Shown here piece by piece: positions 49,218-60,973 of a DNA stretch of 64,000 nucleotides. The first letter of the stretch is position 1. Every line of letters starts with the position of its first letter. Under the pieces are notes generated by a model, which worked only from the letters and a program-made list of their open reading frames with translations, was not told the DNA's origin and made no database searches. Where the stretch lies: NCBI GenBank assembly GCA_015680685.1, contig MNCI01013723.1:23306-87305 (forward strand), given 5' to 3'. Position numbers and translations under genes: made by a program. This DNA comes from Gnetum montanum. Lineage: Eukaryota; Streptophyta; Gnetopsida; Gnetales; Gnetaceae.

Positions 49218-49855
49218 TGTTGGAAAAATAAAGACAAATACATTAATTTTTGTATTTCCTTTTATGTTGCATTTGATGTGGGGATGTGTTTTATCCCACA
49301 TGTATTAGGATTGTGGTTTGGTCCTTATGTTTCCTCATAAATAGGAGGCTTGGTGTTTTATCTAACATGTATTAGGATTGAGGTTTGCTCCTCATGTTTC
49401 TTCATAAATAGAAGGTTTGGGGTAGCCTTTAGTGTGTGCTTTGAAGTGAAACCATTGTATCAAGGTTTTACCTTGGAGACGTGAGTCTTATTGGTGTTGA
49501 TCTAAGATCTATTGGAATAATAGATTAGGTGTTTGGAAAAGTTACAAGGATGGCTTGTTTCCTGAAGATTTGAGAAGAATAGAATGCAGATCAACATTGT
49601 TGTGGAAGTAGGGTAAAAAGGGCCCAAACCACATAACTCTTTGTGTTCTTGTGCTATTTTTACTGTTTTCATTCTGCTTTCATTTTGTTATCACAACAAA
49701 TTTTTGCTATAGTTTAGAACATTTTGAGAGTGATTTATAATGTTTCTTGACCTGCTACAGCACAATATTTTGCCTCTAATGATTTATTCAAATATGTAGG
49801 GTTCTAATAATTTCTTTAGAGCGTTTGTAGTGTGTTTTCAGATCTGATTATAACA
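49218..49855 (+). repeat. 5' LTR of C2, with an internal duplication
   Basis: This 638-bp LTR runs from TGTTGG to TATAACA. A segment of about 65 bp (GTGTTTTATC...ATAAATAGAAGG) occurs twice in a row at about 49285-49350 and 49351-49415. The 3' LTR has it once. Confidence 0.9.
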
Positions 49856-49857
49856 AC

Positions 49858-49869
49858 TGGTATCGAAGC
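49858..49869 (+). other. Primer-binding site of C2
   Basis: TGGTATCGAAGC follows the LTR end by two bases. Confidence 0.85.
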
Positions 49870-49889
49870 TAGATTTAAAGAGATAGAGA

Positions 49890-50790
49890 GGCTACAAATA
49901 ATGGAAAGATTGGTAGGAAGGAACTGAAATGTTTGGAGCATTTTGATAAAGGTTTTTTTAGCACAAAAGGAGTGCCAAGAGGCCCTAGAACCCTNTTTTT
50001 TTAGCACAAAAGGAGTGCCAAGAGGCCCTAGAACCCTCTCAACCAGCAGGAATGTCAAATGTTGATTGGAGGAAAATTAAGACTAGGGCATTATCTTTCA
50101 TTCATCCAACCCTAAGCAATGGGATTTTGGCCTCAATCAAACCTGATATTGATCTGCATGATCTGTGGCAAACGCTGAAGAATAGGTTTCACAAAGTATC
50201 AAGTTTGAATACCTTTCACATTTATTAGAAAATTTTTAGATGCAAGAAGAGATCTGATGTGTCTTTTCAAGATCATTTGGACGAGATGATGGGAAATCTA
50301 AATAAGTTGGAGGAATATAAAATTGTTATTCCATATTTAGTTAAATCCTATACTTTGTTAGACTCCTTACCTGATTCCTAGTATGCAATTGTGACATCTA
50401 TTACTACTTTTATGAGTGTTTCATTTATGACATTTGAATAGGTTGTGTCTACCCTTTAGGATTCGGAAGGAAGAGTAGATGAGGCTTGTAAATATGGAAA
50501 TATTCGTGTAGCAGAGGAAAGAGATAGAAGTACGAGACATTTCCCAAGTAAGGGGAGAAGCATGGACAAAGGAGTATCACATGGCAGAACTCAAACTCAA
50601 GAGTGCTAGTACTGCAAGAAGAAAGGTCATTTGAAGAAGGATTTCTTTGCATGGAAAGCACAAAAAAATAAAAAATAAAAAGAGAATAAGTTAAAAGAAG
50701 GAACATCAAAGGTACATGTAGTTGATGAAAACGTTAGTTTTCTGATTCAAGAACAATGTACAATGGTGGGAGATGGATGTAGTACTGACA
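49890..50790 (+). pseudogene. gag: Gag of C2
   Basis: Readable parts are NVDWRKIKTRALSFIHPTLS, DLHDLWQTLKNRFHKVSSLN, CKKRSDVSFQDHLDEMMGNL and a zinc-knuckle remnant near 50610-50650. In the knuckle the final Cys is Phe and the second residue is a TAG. At 49953-50037 a 42-bp stretch is repeated around an n at 49995, which shifts the frame and looks like an assembly error. Several TAG codons interrupt the capsid part. Confidence 0.7.
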
Positions 50791-51112
50791 TCTAGTTGAT
50801 TGACTCAAGTGCCTCCTTTCATATTTGTCCAGATAAGTCTTATTTTGCATCTTATCATAAAGTTAAATCTAGTTTTGTATATGCTGCTAATGGAAAAGCT
50901 TTAAAAGTTCCTAGAATTGGAAGTATAAGTCTGCAACAAGCAAGGATACCAAACGTGACAATAAATAACGTTAGACATGTTCCTAAAGTTACAAAGAAGT
51001 TGATTTCAGTTCCACAGCTAGATGATTCAGGTCTAAATTTTAGTAGTGGAGGTGGACATTGGAGGATTTCCAAGAGAATCATGACCATTTCAACAGTTGC
51101 ACTCTCCTAGGA
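50790..51112 (+). pseudogene. Protease of C2
   Basis: The open frame 50796-51110 starts after a TAG with LIDSSASFHICP, where copia proteases have D-S-G-A. The Gly is Ser here. It continues YAANGKALKVPRIGSIS and NVRHVPKVTKKLISVPQLDD, the normal end of the domain. It then runs into a misplaced copy of an integrase segment at 51114-51142. Confidence 0.75.
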
Positions 51113-51179
51113 ATTTGCAAACTGATAATGGTGGGGAGTACATTTTATATATTCTGATAAAAAATATTCAGGTAACTTT

Positions 51180-52140
51180 ATTGCAACAGTTTCTGATACA
51201 AAAAATTCTGAAGTGTGGCATAGACGTCTTGGACACATTGGCTAGTCAAGCTTAAAGGTACTTCAAAATCATACTCTCATTCCTATATTTTCTTATGCTC
51301 AAACTGATTGCAAATACTGTTTAGTTGGAAAATCTAGAAGAGTAAACTTTTATAGGGATTTGGATAGCAGAAAGAAAAATAAGTTAGAATTTGTTTATTC
51401 TGATGTGTGTGGTCCTATAACTCCCATTTCTCTTGGTAGATCTATGTATTTTGTGACTTTCATAGATGATTGTACAAGGAAGGTTTGGGTTTATATGCTG
51501 AAATCAAAAGATGAAGTGTTTTCAGTTTTCAAAACATTTGTTGCAAGAGTAGAAAATGAAACAGGTCTGAAAATAAAATGTTTGCAAACTGATAATGGTG
51601 GGGAGTACACTTTTAAAGTATTTGCTAATTTTTTCAACATCAAAGGAATTAGGCACATTCATAACCCTCCTAGTACACCACAGGAAAATGGAGTTACTGA
51701 AAGATGCAACAAAACATTGCTAAATCGTGCTAGAACAATGGTTTCAGGTGCAAGCCTACCTAAGACATTTTGGGGAGAGGTAGTTATGACTGCTGCATAT
51801 TTGGTGAACAAGTCTCAACATTCTTCAATTGATAATGTTGTTCCAGAAGTTGTTTGAAAAGGTAAAAACATTTTATATAGTCATTTAAGAGTTTTTGGAT
51901 GTGAGGCATTTATGCATATTTCAAAGGAAAATAGAACTAAGTTGGAAGACAAGGCTAAAAGTTGCATATTTGTTGGATATGGAAAAGATGAGTTAGGATT
52001 CAGACTTTGGAATCCTGAATTGAAACGTGTAGTGAGATCAAGGGATGTTAAATTCAGAGAAAATGTGATGTTTAGTGAGCTGGAAAAAAAGACAAGGATA
52101 AAAATAACTCAAAAAGCATAAGGACTCCTTTTAGCGTGAC
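51180..52140 (+). pseudogene. pol: Pre-integrase and integrase of C2
   Basis: VWHRRLGHIG lies near 51210, and CKYCLVGKSRRVNF completes the H-H-C-C zinc domain. The core reads LEFVYSDVCGPITPISLG (first catalytic Asp present) and YFVTFIDDCTRKVWVYML. It continues with CLQTDNGGEYTFKVFANFFN (second Asp) and PQENGVTERCNKTLLNRART (catalytic Glu). The frame 51360-51857 is open, a TGA follows at 51855-51857, and it goes on as HLRVFGCEAFMHI to CIFVGYGKDELGFRLWNPEL. All three catalytic residues are intact. Confidence 0.9.
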
Positions 52141-52419
52141 TAAAGAAATTGAAACTGGTGAAATTCATGGATTCTCCAAATCTAGAAACTTTGGACAACA
52201 TGCTGAAAGTACATGACAGCAAACTGAAAACTTAGGACAGCAAGAAAATGAGGTAGAAGATGATAAACAACAAGCTATAGATGTGTCTCATTAGGTTAGA
52301 AGGTTAACCAAAACAACCAGACCTCCTAATAGGTACTCTCCCTCATTGAATTATGTACTTTACAGCGATAGTGGTGAACCAAAAATAGTTAAGGAAGCCA
52401 TGACATGTGTTGATGCCAC

Positions 52420-53925
52420 AGAGTGGAAGGTAGTATGAATGATGAATGGAAATCACTCCAACAAAACAAAATCTGGGAGCTAGTTCAGTTGCCAAAAGGG
52501 AGAAAACTCTTGGAGTGCAGATGGCTATATAGAATTAAATCAGAGGCAAATGGGGAAAAACATTTCAAGGCTAGGTTTGTGGTGAAAGGCTATGCATAGA
52601 AACCAGGTATTGACTTTCAAGAAATTTTTTTTCCATTAGTAAAACACTCTTCTATACGTTTAGTGATATCATTGGTGGCCTGCATGGACTTAGAGTTGGA
52701 ACAACTTGATATAAAAATAGCATTCCTCCATGGAGATTTGGAGGAGGAAATTTACATGAAACAACCAGAATGGTATGAAGAACAGCAAGGTTCAGGTCTA
52801 GTTTGTAAACTAAAAAGAGTTTATATGGTTTGAAATAAGCCCCTAGGCAGTGCTATAAAAGGTTTGATACTTTCATGAAGAAGCTATCTTATCAGAAAAA
52901 CAACCTATACCACTGTGTGTATTTTTTTGAAGATCTTTTAGGTAAATTTATAGTGTTGTTGTTGTATGTTGATGATATGCTAATTGCTAGAAATGATATA
53001 GCAAAGATAAAACGTTTAAAATTGGACATGGGCAAAGAATTTTCTATGAAGGATTTGGGACAAGCAAAGAATATTCTTGGTATGAATATTTATAGGGACA
53101 AAAAAAGGAAGAAGGTGTGGTTGAGTCAAGAAGATTACATTGGAAAGGTTCTAAAGTGTTTCAACATGGAGGATGCAAAACCTATAAGTACATCTTCTTC
53201 AGCACAATTTAATTTATCAAAGAAGGACTGTCCAAAGTCAAAAGAGGATTTTGAAAAGGTTAAAAATATCTCATATACTTCTGCTATTAGGTCATTGATG
53301 TATTTCATGGTTTGTACATGTCCTGATATTACTTATGCCATTAGAATAGTTAGTAGATTTATGACCACCTATCATCACTCGTTAGCTGTCAAATGGGTTT
53401 TAAAATATTTAAAGGGCACAAAAGCACATTGCTTATGTTTTGGAGATGCTAATCTACACATTGAAGGTTTTATAGATGCAAACTTTACTACTAATCATGA
53501 TACAAGACGATCTTCTACAAGGTACACATTTATTTTTGGTGGTGCAGCAATGAGTTGGTTGTCACGTCTACAACCACTAGTAACTTTATCTACAACTGAA
53601 TCAAAGTACGTAGCCCTCACAGAAGCATGTAAGAAGATGTTATGGATGAAGAGATTTTTGCAGTCTCTTGGATTAAAACAACAAAGGTATGCTGTGTTTT
53701 GTGATAGTTTGAGTGCAATCCATCTTGCAGAGAATTCTGCCTTTCATGCCAAGACAAAACATATAGATGTTTAATTCCACTTCATAAGAGAAATCATAGA
53801 GGATGGCTTGCTGCATGTTCAAAAGGTCCATACAAAGCTCAACGTTGCTGATGTTTTAACAAAACCAATGATAGCTAAAAAACACATTTTCTGTAAGAAG
53901 AAGTTTGGGATAACTGAAGCTTAAT
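52420..53925 (+). pseudogene. pol: Reverse transcriptase and RNase H of C2
   Basis: RT motifs are IWELVQLPKGRKLLECRWLY, KARFVVKGYA followed by TAG, IRLVISLVACMDLELEQLDI, AFLHGDLEEEIYMKQPE and LVCKLKR. A one-base loss near 52820 breaks the Y-G-L-K-Q-A-P region. The open frame 52875-53774 then carries VLLLYVDDMLIARND, GKEFSMKDLGQAKNILGMNI and SLMYFMVCTCPDITYAIRIV. RNase H follows: GFIDANFTTNHDTRRSSTRY (Asp changed to Asn in D-A-D/N), STTESKYVALTEACKK and KTKHIDV. A stop at 53772-53774 separates the last 50 codons, which end FGITEA at about 53923. Confidence 0.9.
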
Positions 53926-53964
53926 CAGAAGTGCACATCTCTTAAAGGCTAGTTGAATTTATCT

Positions 53965-53977
53965 TCAAGGGGGAGTT
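53965..53977 (+). other. Polypurine tract of C2
   Basis: CAAGGGGGAGTT lies right before the 3' LTR and is the classic copia tract. Confidence 0.85.
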
Positions 53978-54562
53978 TATTGGAAAAATGAAGACAAATA
54001 CATTAATTGTTGTATTTCCTTTTATGTTGCATTTGATGTGGGGATGTGTTTTATCCCACATGTATTAGGATTGGGGTTTGGTCCTCATTTTTCTTCATAA
54101 ATAGAAGGCTTGGGTAGCCTTTAGTGTGTGCTTTGAAGTGAAAGCATTGTATCAAGGTTTTACCTTGGTGACATGAGTCTTGTTGGTGTTGATCTGAGAT
54201 ATATTGGAATAATAGATTAGGTGTTTGAAAAAGTTACAAGGATGGCTTGTGTCCTAAAGATTTGAGAAGAATAGAAGGTAGATTAGCATTGTTGTGGAAG
54301 TAGGGTAAAAAGGGCCCAAACCACATAACTCTTTGTGTTCTTGTGCTATTTTTACTATTTTCATTCTGCTTTCATTTTGTTATCACTGAAAATGTTTGCT
54401 AGAGTTTAGAACGTTTTGAGAGTGATTTATAGTGTTTCTTGACTTGCTACAGCGTAATATTTTTCCTTTAGTGATTTATTCAGATCTGTAGGGTTCTAAT
54501 AATTTTTAGAGCATTTTTTAGTGTGTTTTTAGATCTAATTGTTTTCAGATCTGATTATAACA
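53978..54562 (+). repeat. 3' LTR of C2 (585 bp)
   Basis: It starts TATTGG (G-to-A in the terminal TG) and ends TATAACA. It is close to the 5' copy apart from the duplication described there. Confidence 0.9.
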
Positions 54563-55960
54563 CATGGGGTAGTCTCAAGTTTCTTATTTGCATTGAGTTT
54601 TGTCTTGTGGCATAAGCCACTTCCATGATTTTTTTGGTTGCCCCCACTAAATTAATTCTTTATAGTGGAACTTCTTGTTATTACTTCACTTCATCTTAAA
54701 CTTGGTCTTGTGATGTTTCCATTTCTTCTTCTTTCAAGGACATAGGATCATCTTCAAGGCTTGACATATCTTCTTTTACCCATTACATCTTTGCAATTTT
54801 AGCAACTCTCAGAACTTCTTCATGGCTGATTTTTATTTATGCTTTCATGGCTTCAAGAAGATAGATTTGATTGTCCAATATCTTGGACTTAGCAATAACA
54901 TCATGCTTATTTGATAGGATATAATAATTATATAAAAAACTTACATGGCTGCTCCTTTGTGCAATTTCTCCAACTAATAATAAATGATTAGATAATTTTG
55001 AAATGTAATTGACATCATGAACAAAACCTTTATGTTAAACCTTCAAAGTGAGGACTTACATAATTCTTCAACTTTCAAGCATTTCCCATTGTCAACCTTT
55101 ATGTTTCCAAAACTTATGCATGTTTTTAGCTCAATGAAGTCTTCATGGTTGGTTGGCATGTAGTTTGAACACCCTCTATCAATGATCCAAGCATTTGTAG
55201 GTAGAGTTCTTTGATGTTGAATACAACCATGTTTGAGTTTCCTCATTCACTTGTTTCAGGCTTGACTTCTTCATCTTTATGTTTGTCTTTATTTTTTGTC
55301 TTCTTTATTTCAAAGAAATTAGAAAACCATGCTTATACTAATATTTTACTTCAATGTGGCCTTTTTTATTGTATAAATTACAACTAGTAATTAACTTGGA
55401 TTTGAAATTACCTTTCTTGCATTCTTCAATTGAGTCTTCATTTTCATATTTCTCCTTCTTGAATCTTCTTTTGTCTTTAGCCATATAAGCTAGTTTTCCT
55501 TCATCTTCTTCAAGATTCAGATTTTTAGTACTTCTTATTTCAATAACAAGGTCATCAATGGTATATATAATAAAATATTTAGTTTAAATTATGTTTAACA
55601 TGACATTTTGATATCTTTTATCATTATAAAGAAATAGAATATTTTTTAACCATTTACCTTTCATTATAGCCATATCCAAGTTAATCAACCTTTCTAATGC
55701 AACCATACATCCTATGAAAAAATTCATCAAATTATCAAAATCTTGGGAAAAGTTCAATTGTACAATCTACTGATTTTGGATAAAACCCATGAGTTTATTT
55801 TGGAGGGTCTCCTAAGCTTCTTTTGCTATAATGCAATTGATAATTTTTTATACAATAACATCAAAAACTAAGGTAATTATAATCATCTTTTCCATAGCAT
55901 TCTTTTTCCTTGTCTTCATAGCCCCTTCTTTATCTTACATTAAAGATCATAAAATTAGAG
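54563..55960 (-). pseudogene. C3: copia remnant with gag end, protease and hinge, minus strand
   Basis: The minus-strand frame 55246-55043 encodes NAWIIDRGCSNYMPTNHEDF, a copia protease active site with Ser changed to Arg in D-S-G, followed by KVDNGKCLKVE. Upstream, 55900-55250 reads as a gag C-terminus with a decayed knuckle (CNLYNKKGHIEVKY). Downstream, VNYISKLSNHLLLVGEIAQR near 54990-54940 is the end of the protease domain. Acidic hinge-like sequence follows, and the integrase core is missing. The reading continues across C2 into 49217-49196. Plus-strand open frames here are shadows. Confidence 0.6.
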
Positions 55961-56502
55961 TTTACTTAGAATCCTACTTCAACAAGGTTCCAACATTCAT
56001 GAATAGGAATAAAGACTCATTTAATAAGGACATGTGGTTCTCTTGAGTATTATGACTCTCACATGTTCACTCTTTCACAAGCTTACTTGTCTATATCAAG
56101 TGGTCATTATATCATGAATAAAACAAAGAGATCTATGGAGAATGGGTTATCTAGTCTTTCCTATTATCTAAATGTTTATAAACAAGTCTTTGTCCAAGCT
56201 TTGGGGTCTACTTCATGCTAGGTTGAGAAGTCAAAAAGAGAAAGGAGAAACTTTGTGGTCATTCCTTGCTTGATCTTAGTCATCTTTTGTACTATCTTAA
56301 GTGATCTTGTGGGCTCTCAGGGGAGGCCTAAGATGCTAACCTTGTTGCTACTATTGAAGGATATGGGGCTCCTTTTGAAGATTATCAAGCTCAATCTACG
56401 CACTATCATATACTATGATTTTCTTGGTGGATTCTGGCTAAACCTGGGGGTTGTGATTTTGGCCTAATTCTTAAAGTTGTCGGCTACATAACAGCCCAAG
56501 TT
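55961..56502 (+). other. Unassigned segment left of Z2
   Basis: A decayed plus-strand reading near 56310-56390 includes NLVATIEGYGAPFEDYQAQ, which I do not recognise. No LTR end or domain is clear. Confidence 0.4.
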
Positions 56503-57130
56503 TGAAGTGTGTTCTTCTTCCCCAAATTAATCAACCTAATCTTAGAGGTGTGTATTTCAAACCTTTGTTTTACTTAGAATATTAATTGTTTGTTACTTGT
56601 ATTAATGATTATTTCATGAGGGCAAGTGAGATTTCTTATGAGTTGTGAGTCATGCATGAGATCTTTCATAAGTTACAAAAGTGATTTTTAGCATAAATGT
56701 ATTAGGCTTATGAGTTAGCATTTTCTCTCTATCATGTGCACTTATTATTTCATGTTTTTGTAAACATTATTAATGAATGTTCTACATCATTCTATCCAAG
56801 GTTAGTGATCTCTTATGAGGCTACAAGGGCTTTGTCCTTAGAGGTGGTTGATGGTGTTAACCCCTACTATTTTATACAACCCTAGCAGTCTTCTAGTGTG
56901 GGTTACATGATGTTGTAGGGTTAAATGAACTTGATGTGTGACAGCTGGATGGCCAAATTTTCTATCAAGTACTCATTAAAATAAAAAATATATATGCATA
57001 TTAATGATTTGTTATGTCTTTAGCATGATGGAAAGTAAACTACACATGTTTTTGTTTAGCATTTTCATGGTCATTTTTGGGTGGATTTGTTAAGAGAGTT
57101 GTCAAGTCCCAATTCCTTGTTAAATGGTCC
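56503..57130 (+). repeat. Z2: inverted copy of the Z repeat
   Basis: It matches Z1 in reverse complement over CAAGTTTGAAGTGTGTTCTT, CATGAGGGCAAGTGAGATTT and CATTCTATCCAAGG, through to GCATTTTCATGGTCA. It lacks the LINE insert. Confidence 0.7.
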
Positions 57131-59425
57131 TTTGTCCAACCCCACATTTCTTTCAATTTGAACACAAGAAGGATTGGAAAATTTTGGAATGAAGATTGAA
57201 AAACTTTAACACCATGGTAACCAATCATGGTCATCAAGCTTGATACATTTAAGATTTGACATTTGAGTTCATAGAATATACTTATTCTATTTTGCTTAAA
57301 ATTTGACAATGACATTTCCTAGTTTAAAGAGTGATATTTTAATGTATGGTTCATATTTTCTAATTTATATTTTTGATTCCAAAAAGAAATGTATAAACGC
57401 TTACCTAAAAAAATGTTCTCTGTTTTATTTCAAGAAAGAAATCAAAGAGAGAGCCACTGAATTTGATAAACCATTAAGGTTATCTAGATCTCTTTTCAAC
57501 ACCTATATGGTTTAGGTTAAGTTTTATAGACATGATAGAAAGAAAATGAAAACAAATTTTTTTCTATAAAGAATATCTACTACATAATTTCCCATGCTTT
57601 AGCTTACATGTTTAAAAAGATTTGAGAGATTGCATGTGCTTTAGGATGGAGGAAAACATTGTTCAAAACCCACTATCTATTATCAATTATGTTGATATTT
57701 TGATATTTATAATTTCACATTCATTTTAGGTTGGCATTACCCCTATATTGAGATTCTATTTGCCAAAAATGAATTTCATTCAAATGAAGGAAACACTAGT
57801 TAATTTCCATCCCTTTATGAACCTATGCTAATATTCATATAGGACCAGTGATGTGAGGGAATAAAAACCCTTTTCTTTGAGAAACAAACCTATGCATTAT
57901 TCTTATCATTCTTAACTTGCATTTCTACTTGAATATTAAAATACAAATTTCATAAACTACATTAATCTCAATTCATCATAACTATTTTCTTAATTTCTTG
58001 TATTGCATTTCTAATTATTCTTATTCATACATCTCACACTTCATCCATACATTTGTATCATTCCTACTCTCAAGCTCCAATATCTCTTCAATCTAGTAGA
58101 TTCAATCATTATCAACCATAGATTCAACATCTTAACTAATCAATGTTTAGTTGTCAATACATTGTCCATTCATGGTGTATCTTGCTACAATGGCTTACAA
58201 AAACTCAATCCTCAATGTTATTATTTAATACTTAGTACTATTATTCTTAGTTTTCATTTCCTCTTAACTACTAACCCATAGATCCCATGATTGCCACAAC
58301 ACATTGATGTCAACTTATCATACATTATTTTTTTTTATTGTTCCTAGCAAATATCAGGGTTGAATTACATCCTCAATCTAACTTGTTCTATGTCTCATAA
58401 TCCTTTTTACAACAATGTTAGTGCTAACTTAAATTTCAATACTCTTTTGCAACTTTATACTTTACTAGGCACCACCTTTACCAAATGTCCATTCATCCTT
58501 TTCATAAACAAATGTTGAACATCTTTCTTAATTATTCTTCATCTAACATTTTGAGTTTTCTTCATATGTTAATTTTTTCATTTACTATTTATTGCTCTAT
58601 ATCTTTCATTCTTCATAGCAAATTACTATTGCAAAGTAAATTTTTTAAATTGAATTTTTGAATAATTTCTACCTTGATTTCAAAAAATCTAAGATAGTTG
58701 TCTATTCTCAAACACCAACCTTAAACTGCATTTTTAATTATTTATTGCAATTTCTCAAAGTGGCACTGATGTTGATGCCTATTTAATTTTCACAATTTTA
58801 CAATTGTATTTTTGTGATATTTCAAAGGAAACATTTCTAGACAACTACATTACAAGTTTAAAAAAAAATCCCACTCCTATGCCATGGAAAGAACCTTGAT
58901 ATAGACTAGCATAATAAATAAAAGTCCCTAACATATAGCTAAAACTTCACAAGTTCTAAAGGACCAATCATTAAATTATAGAATATTCCAAAACAAGCAT
59001 CTTTATCTCAATGTTAACTCCTTGAAAATATTGAAGTTGTCAACATATGCTTTTTAGCAAGAATAATTTGAATTTTCAAATTTCATTTCAAAAGAGTATA
59101 TACATTGATTTCAAAAAATCTAATCTAGTTTTCCTTTCTTAATCATTTTTATTGCAATTTCTCAAAGTCACTTCATACCAATGTTGATGCCCATCTAATT
59201 TTCAATGTTTCATAATTATAGTTTTTAAATATTTTTTAATATGTTTATTTTTCAATTTTGAAAGTTATATGGTTACTCAACTTCTAGAAAAGACATGTTG
59301 TTGCATCATGTCTCCAAGGCTTTTTTCCATTTTTAAAATACATAAACTTGAATAAGTGTACAAGGAGTCCACAATAACAAATGGCACGTGTAAAATTTCT
59401 CAAAAAAAAACATGAACAAAAAAAA
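57131..59425. other. AT-rich stretch without genes, containing a spaced duplication
   Basis: Two similar segments lie about 400 bp apart (about 58640-58830 and 59040-59240). They share TTGATTTCAAAAAATCTAA and TTGATGCC[TC]AT[TC]TAATTTTCA. No coding domains are seen. Confidence 0.5.
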
Positions 59426-59800
59426 TGTAGAATATGATGACTAGATGTTCTACAATAGAATTAGATAGATCTCATCTATAAATCTATATTAAATAAGGTG
59501 AGATCATATTCATGAAATTCTTATCCAATTCCATGTTTAGTTCATCCTATATTAAGAAGATCATTAAATAAGATGATAAGGATCATCCCCATGATTTTTG
59601 AGATTCATGCCTATCTCTCCAAATCTATTCTTGGGAGATCAAGGCCTATATAATTGTAGTAGCACATATTCTTTGATGAGATAGAAGGAATATAGAAGAG
59701 ATATAGAAGTAAGAGAGTTTCACAAGAGTGTGCTTGTTCTAACAAAGTTCTTTATTTCCTTTAAGCTTAGATCTAGATCCAGGGCCCTTTAGATTCTTCA
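59426..59800 (+). repeat. 5' LTR of C4 (about 375 bp)
   Basis: The end (CTTCA at 59800) is fixed by the primer-binding site. The start, TGTAGAATATGATG, is a best guess without a second copy. A TATATAA box lies at 59647-59653. Confidence 0.6.
59647..59653 (+). promoter_or_regulatory. Probable TATA box of the C4 LTR
   Basis: TATATAA lies 150 bp before the LTR end, following AAGGCC. Confidence 0.5.
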
Positions 59801-59802
59801 TT

Positions 59803-59814
59803 TGGTATCAGAGC
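59803..59814 (+). other. Primer-binding site of C4
   Basis: TGGTATCAGAGC is an exact form of the initiator methionine tRNA complement. Confidence 0.9.
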
Positions 59815-59864
59815 AAGGTTAGCTTAGATTCTTAACAACAAATCTCTCTAGAATAGCCCAAAAT

Positions 59865-60650
59865 CATGGATTTGTATCTCTACAAGTTCTTGTCTTCAAT
59901 GGAGAGAATTCTAAATATTGGACAATCAAGATGCAAACATTTTTGATCTCACAAGATCTGTGGGTTCTTGTTGAAAATGGATTCCAAAATGTTGATCAAG
60001 CAAAATTTCAAGCCTTGAAGGAAGATGAAAAGAATGAAGTTAAGGAGCTTCATAAGAAAGATGCAAAAGCATTATTCATCATTCAACCTGGGTAGATTTG
60101 ACAATCTTTCCCAAAATTGTCACGCATCGAACATGCAAAGCTGCATGGGATGCACTAGAGATTGCATACAATGGATCATTAAAAGTTCATGTTGTCAAGT
60201 TACAAGTATTAAGGAAATATTTTGAATCTTTTCTAGATTCAAAGAATATTGATCAATACATCAGCCAATTTCAACAAGTTTGAAATGGACTTAAATCTTG
60301 TTGAGAAACGCTTGAGGAAAGGTGTGTTGTTGAAAAGATCCTTCAAAGTGTAACCCAACGATATGATTCTATCGTCATGGCTATTGAAGAAGCAAGATAT
60401 CTTGATAAGATGACCATGGTTAAGCTCGTAGGAAGCTTGATGACATACAAGCAAAGAATTGCTAATCATGAGGATTCAATAGTAAATGCACTTCAAGCAC
60501 AATTTAGAGGACATCTAATCAAAATCAAAATCAAGATCCTCAGGTGGATCCTCATTTAAAGGATGTGGATGTGGTCACGGTAGATCCAAAGATCATGGTC
60601 ATGGAAGATCAAATTAATCAAAGGAAGGTAAGCATTGTGATTTCTATGAT
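59865..60650 (+). pseudogene. gag: Gag of C4 (DUF4219/UBN2-type)
   Basis: Decayed readings show LQVLVFNGENSKYWTIKMQT, LWVLVENGFQNVDQAKFQAL, CKAAWDALEIAYNGSLKVHV and KLQVLRKYFESFLDSKNIDQ. LDKMTMVKLVGSLMTYKQRI follows. This is the F-x-G-x-N-Y-x-x-W ... A-W-x-x-L gag of many plant copia elements. A knuckle remnant, CDFYDTNSHNTLECW, lies near 60635-60680 with the second Cys lost. Frameshifts occur at about 60030 and 60100 and stops after QQV and FPS. Confidence 0.8.
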
Positions 60651-60739
60651 ACCAATAGCCACAATACTCTTGAATGTTGGTCAAGGAAAAAGTATGAAAA
60701 GAAGAGTAAAGCAAAAATTATAGAACATGAAGATCAAAA

Positions 60740-60973
60740 AAAAGGTATGAAATTATTTTACACTAAAAAGGAGGAAGATCAACTCTTGATCTCTACAAAG
60801 GTACCAAATGTTAGCAACAACAACAATATTTGGTACATGGATAGTGGATGTAGAAATCAAATGATAAGGAATAAGAAACTATTCTCAAGCTTGGAAAAAT
60901 ATGATGGAGAGGTAACTATAGGTAATGGAAAGAAGTTAACCATTGCTGGGATTGGATCACCTGTGATGAGTGG
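60740..60973 (+). pseudogene. Protease of C4, truncated
   Basis: The open frame from 60747 contains NIWYMDSGCRNQMIRNKKLF, with the D-S-G active site intact, and VTIGNGKKLTIAGIGS. The domain is cut after about 75 residues where homology ends, so the C-terminal half is lost. Confidence 0.75.

Larger units (their letters stand above)
49218..54562 (+). mobile_element. Copia C2: Ty1/copia retrotransposon, plus strand
   Basis: It has paired LTRs, an initiator-Met-type primer-binding site, gag, protease, integrase, RT, RNase H and a purine tract. Flanking 5-mers CAAGG (49213-49217) and CATGG (54563-54567) match in 4 of 5 positions. The sequences left and right of it join into one copia-like minus-strand reading, so it inserted into remnant C3. 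Stops are fewer than in the gypsy elements. Confidence 0.92.
59426..60973 (+). mobile_element. Copia C4: 5' part of a Ty1/copia element, plus strand, cut off in the protease
   Basis: It consists of an LTR, primer-binding site, gag and the first part of a protease. The protease stops abruptly at about 60973, where a TGAG...CTCA segment begins. Integrase and RT were not found further right in the window. Confidence 0.75.

Noticed and set aside
55831-56046. Plus-strand frame with a hydrophobic segment
   Set aside because: It lies mostly antisense to the C3 gag remnant and contains no known motif.
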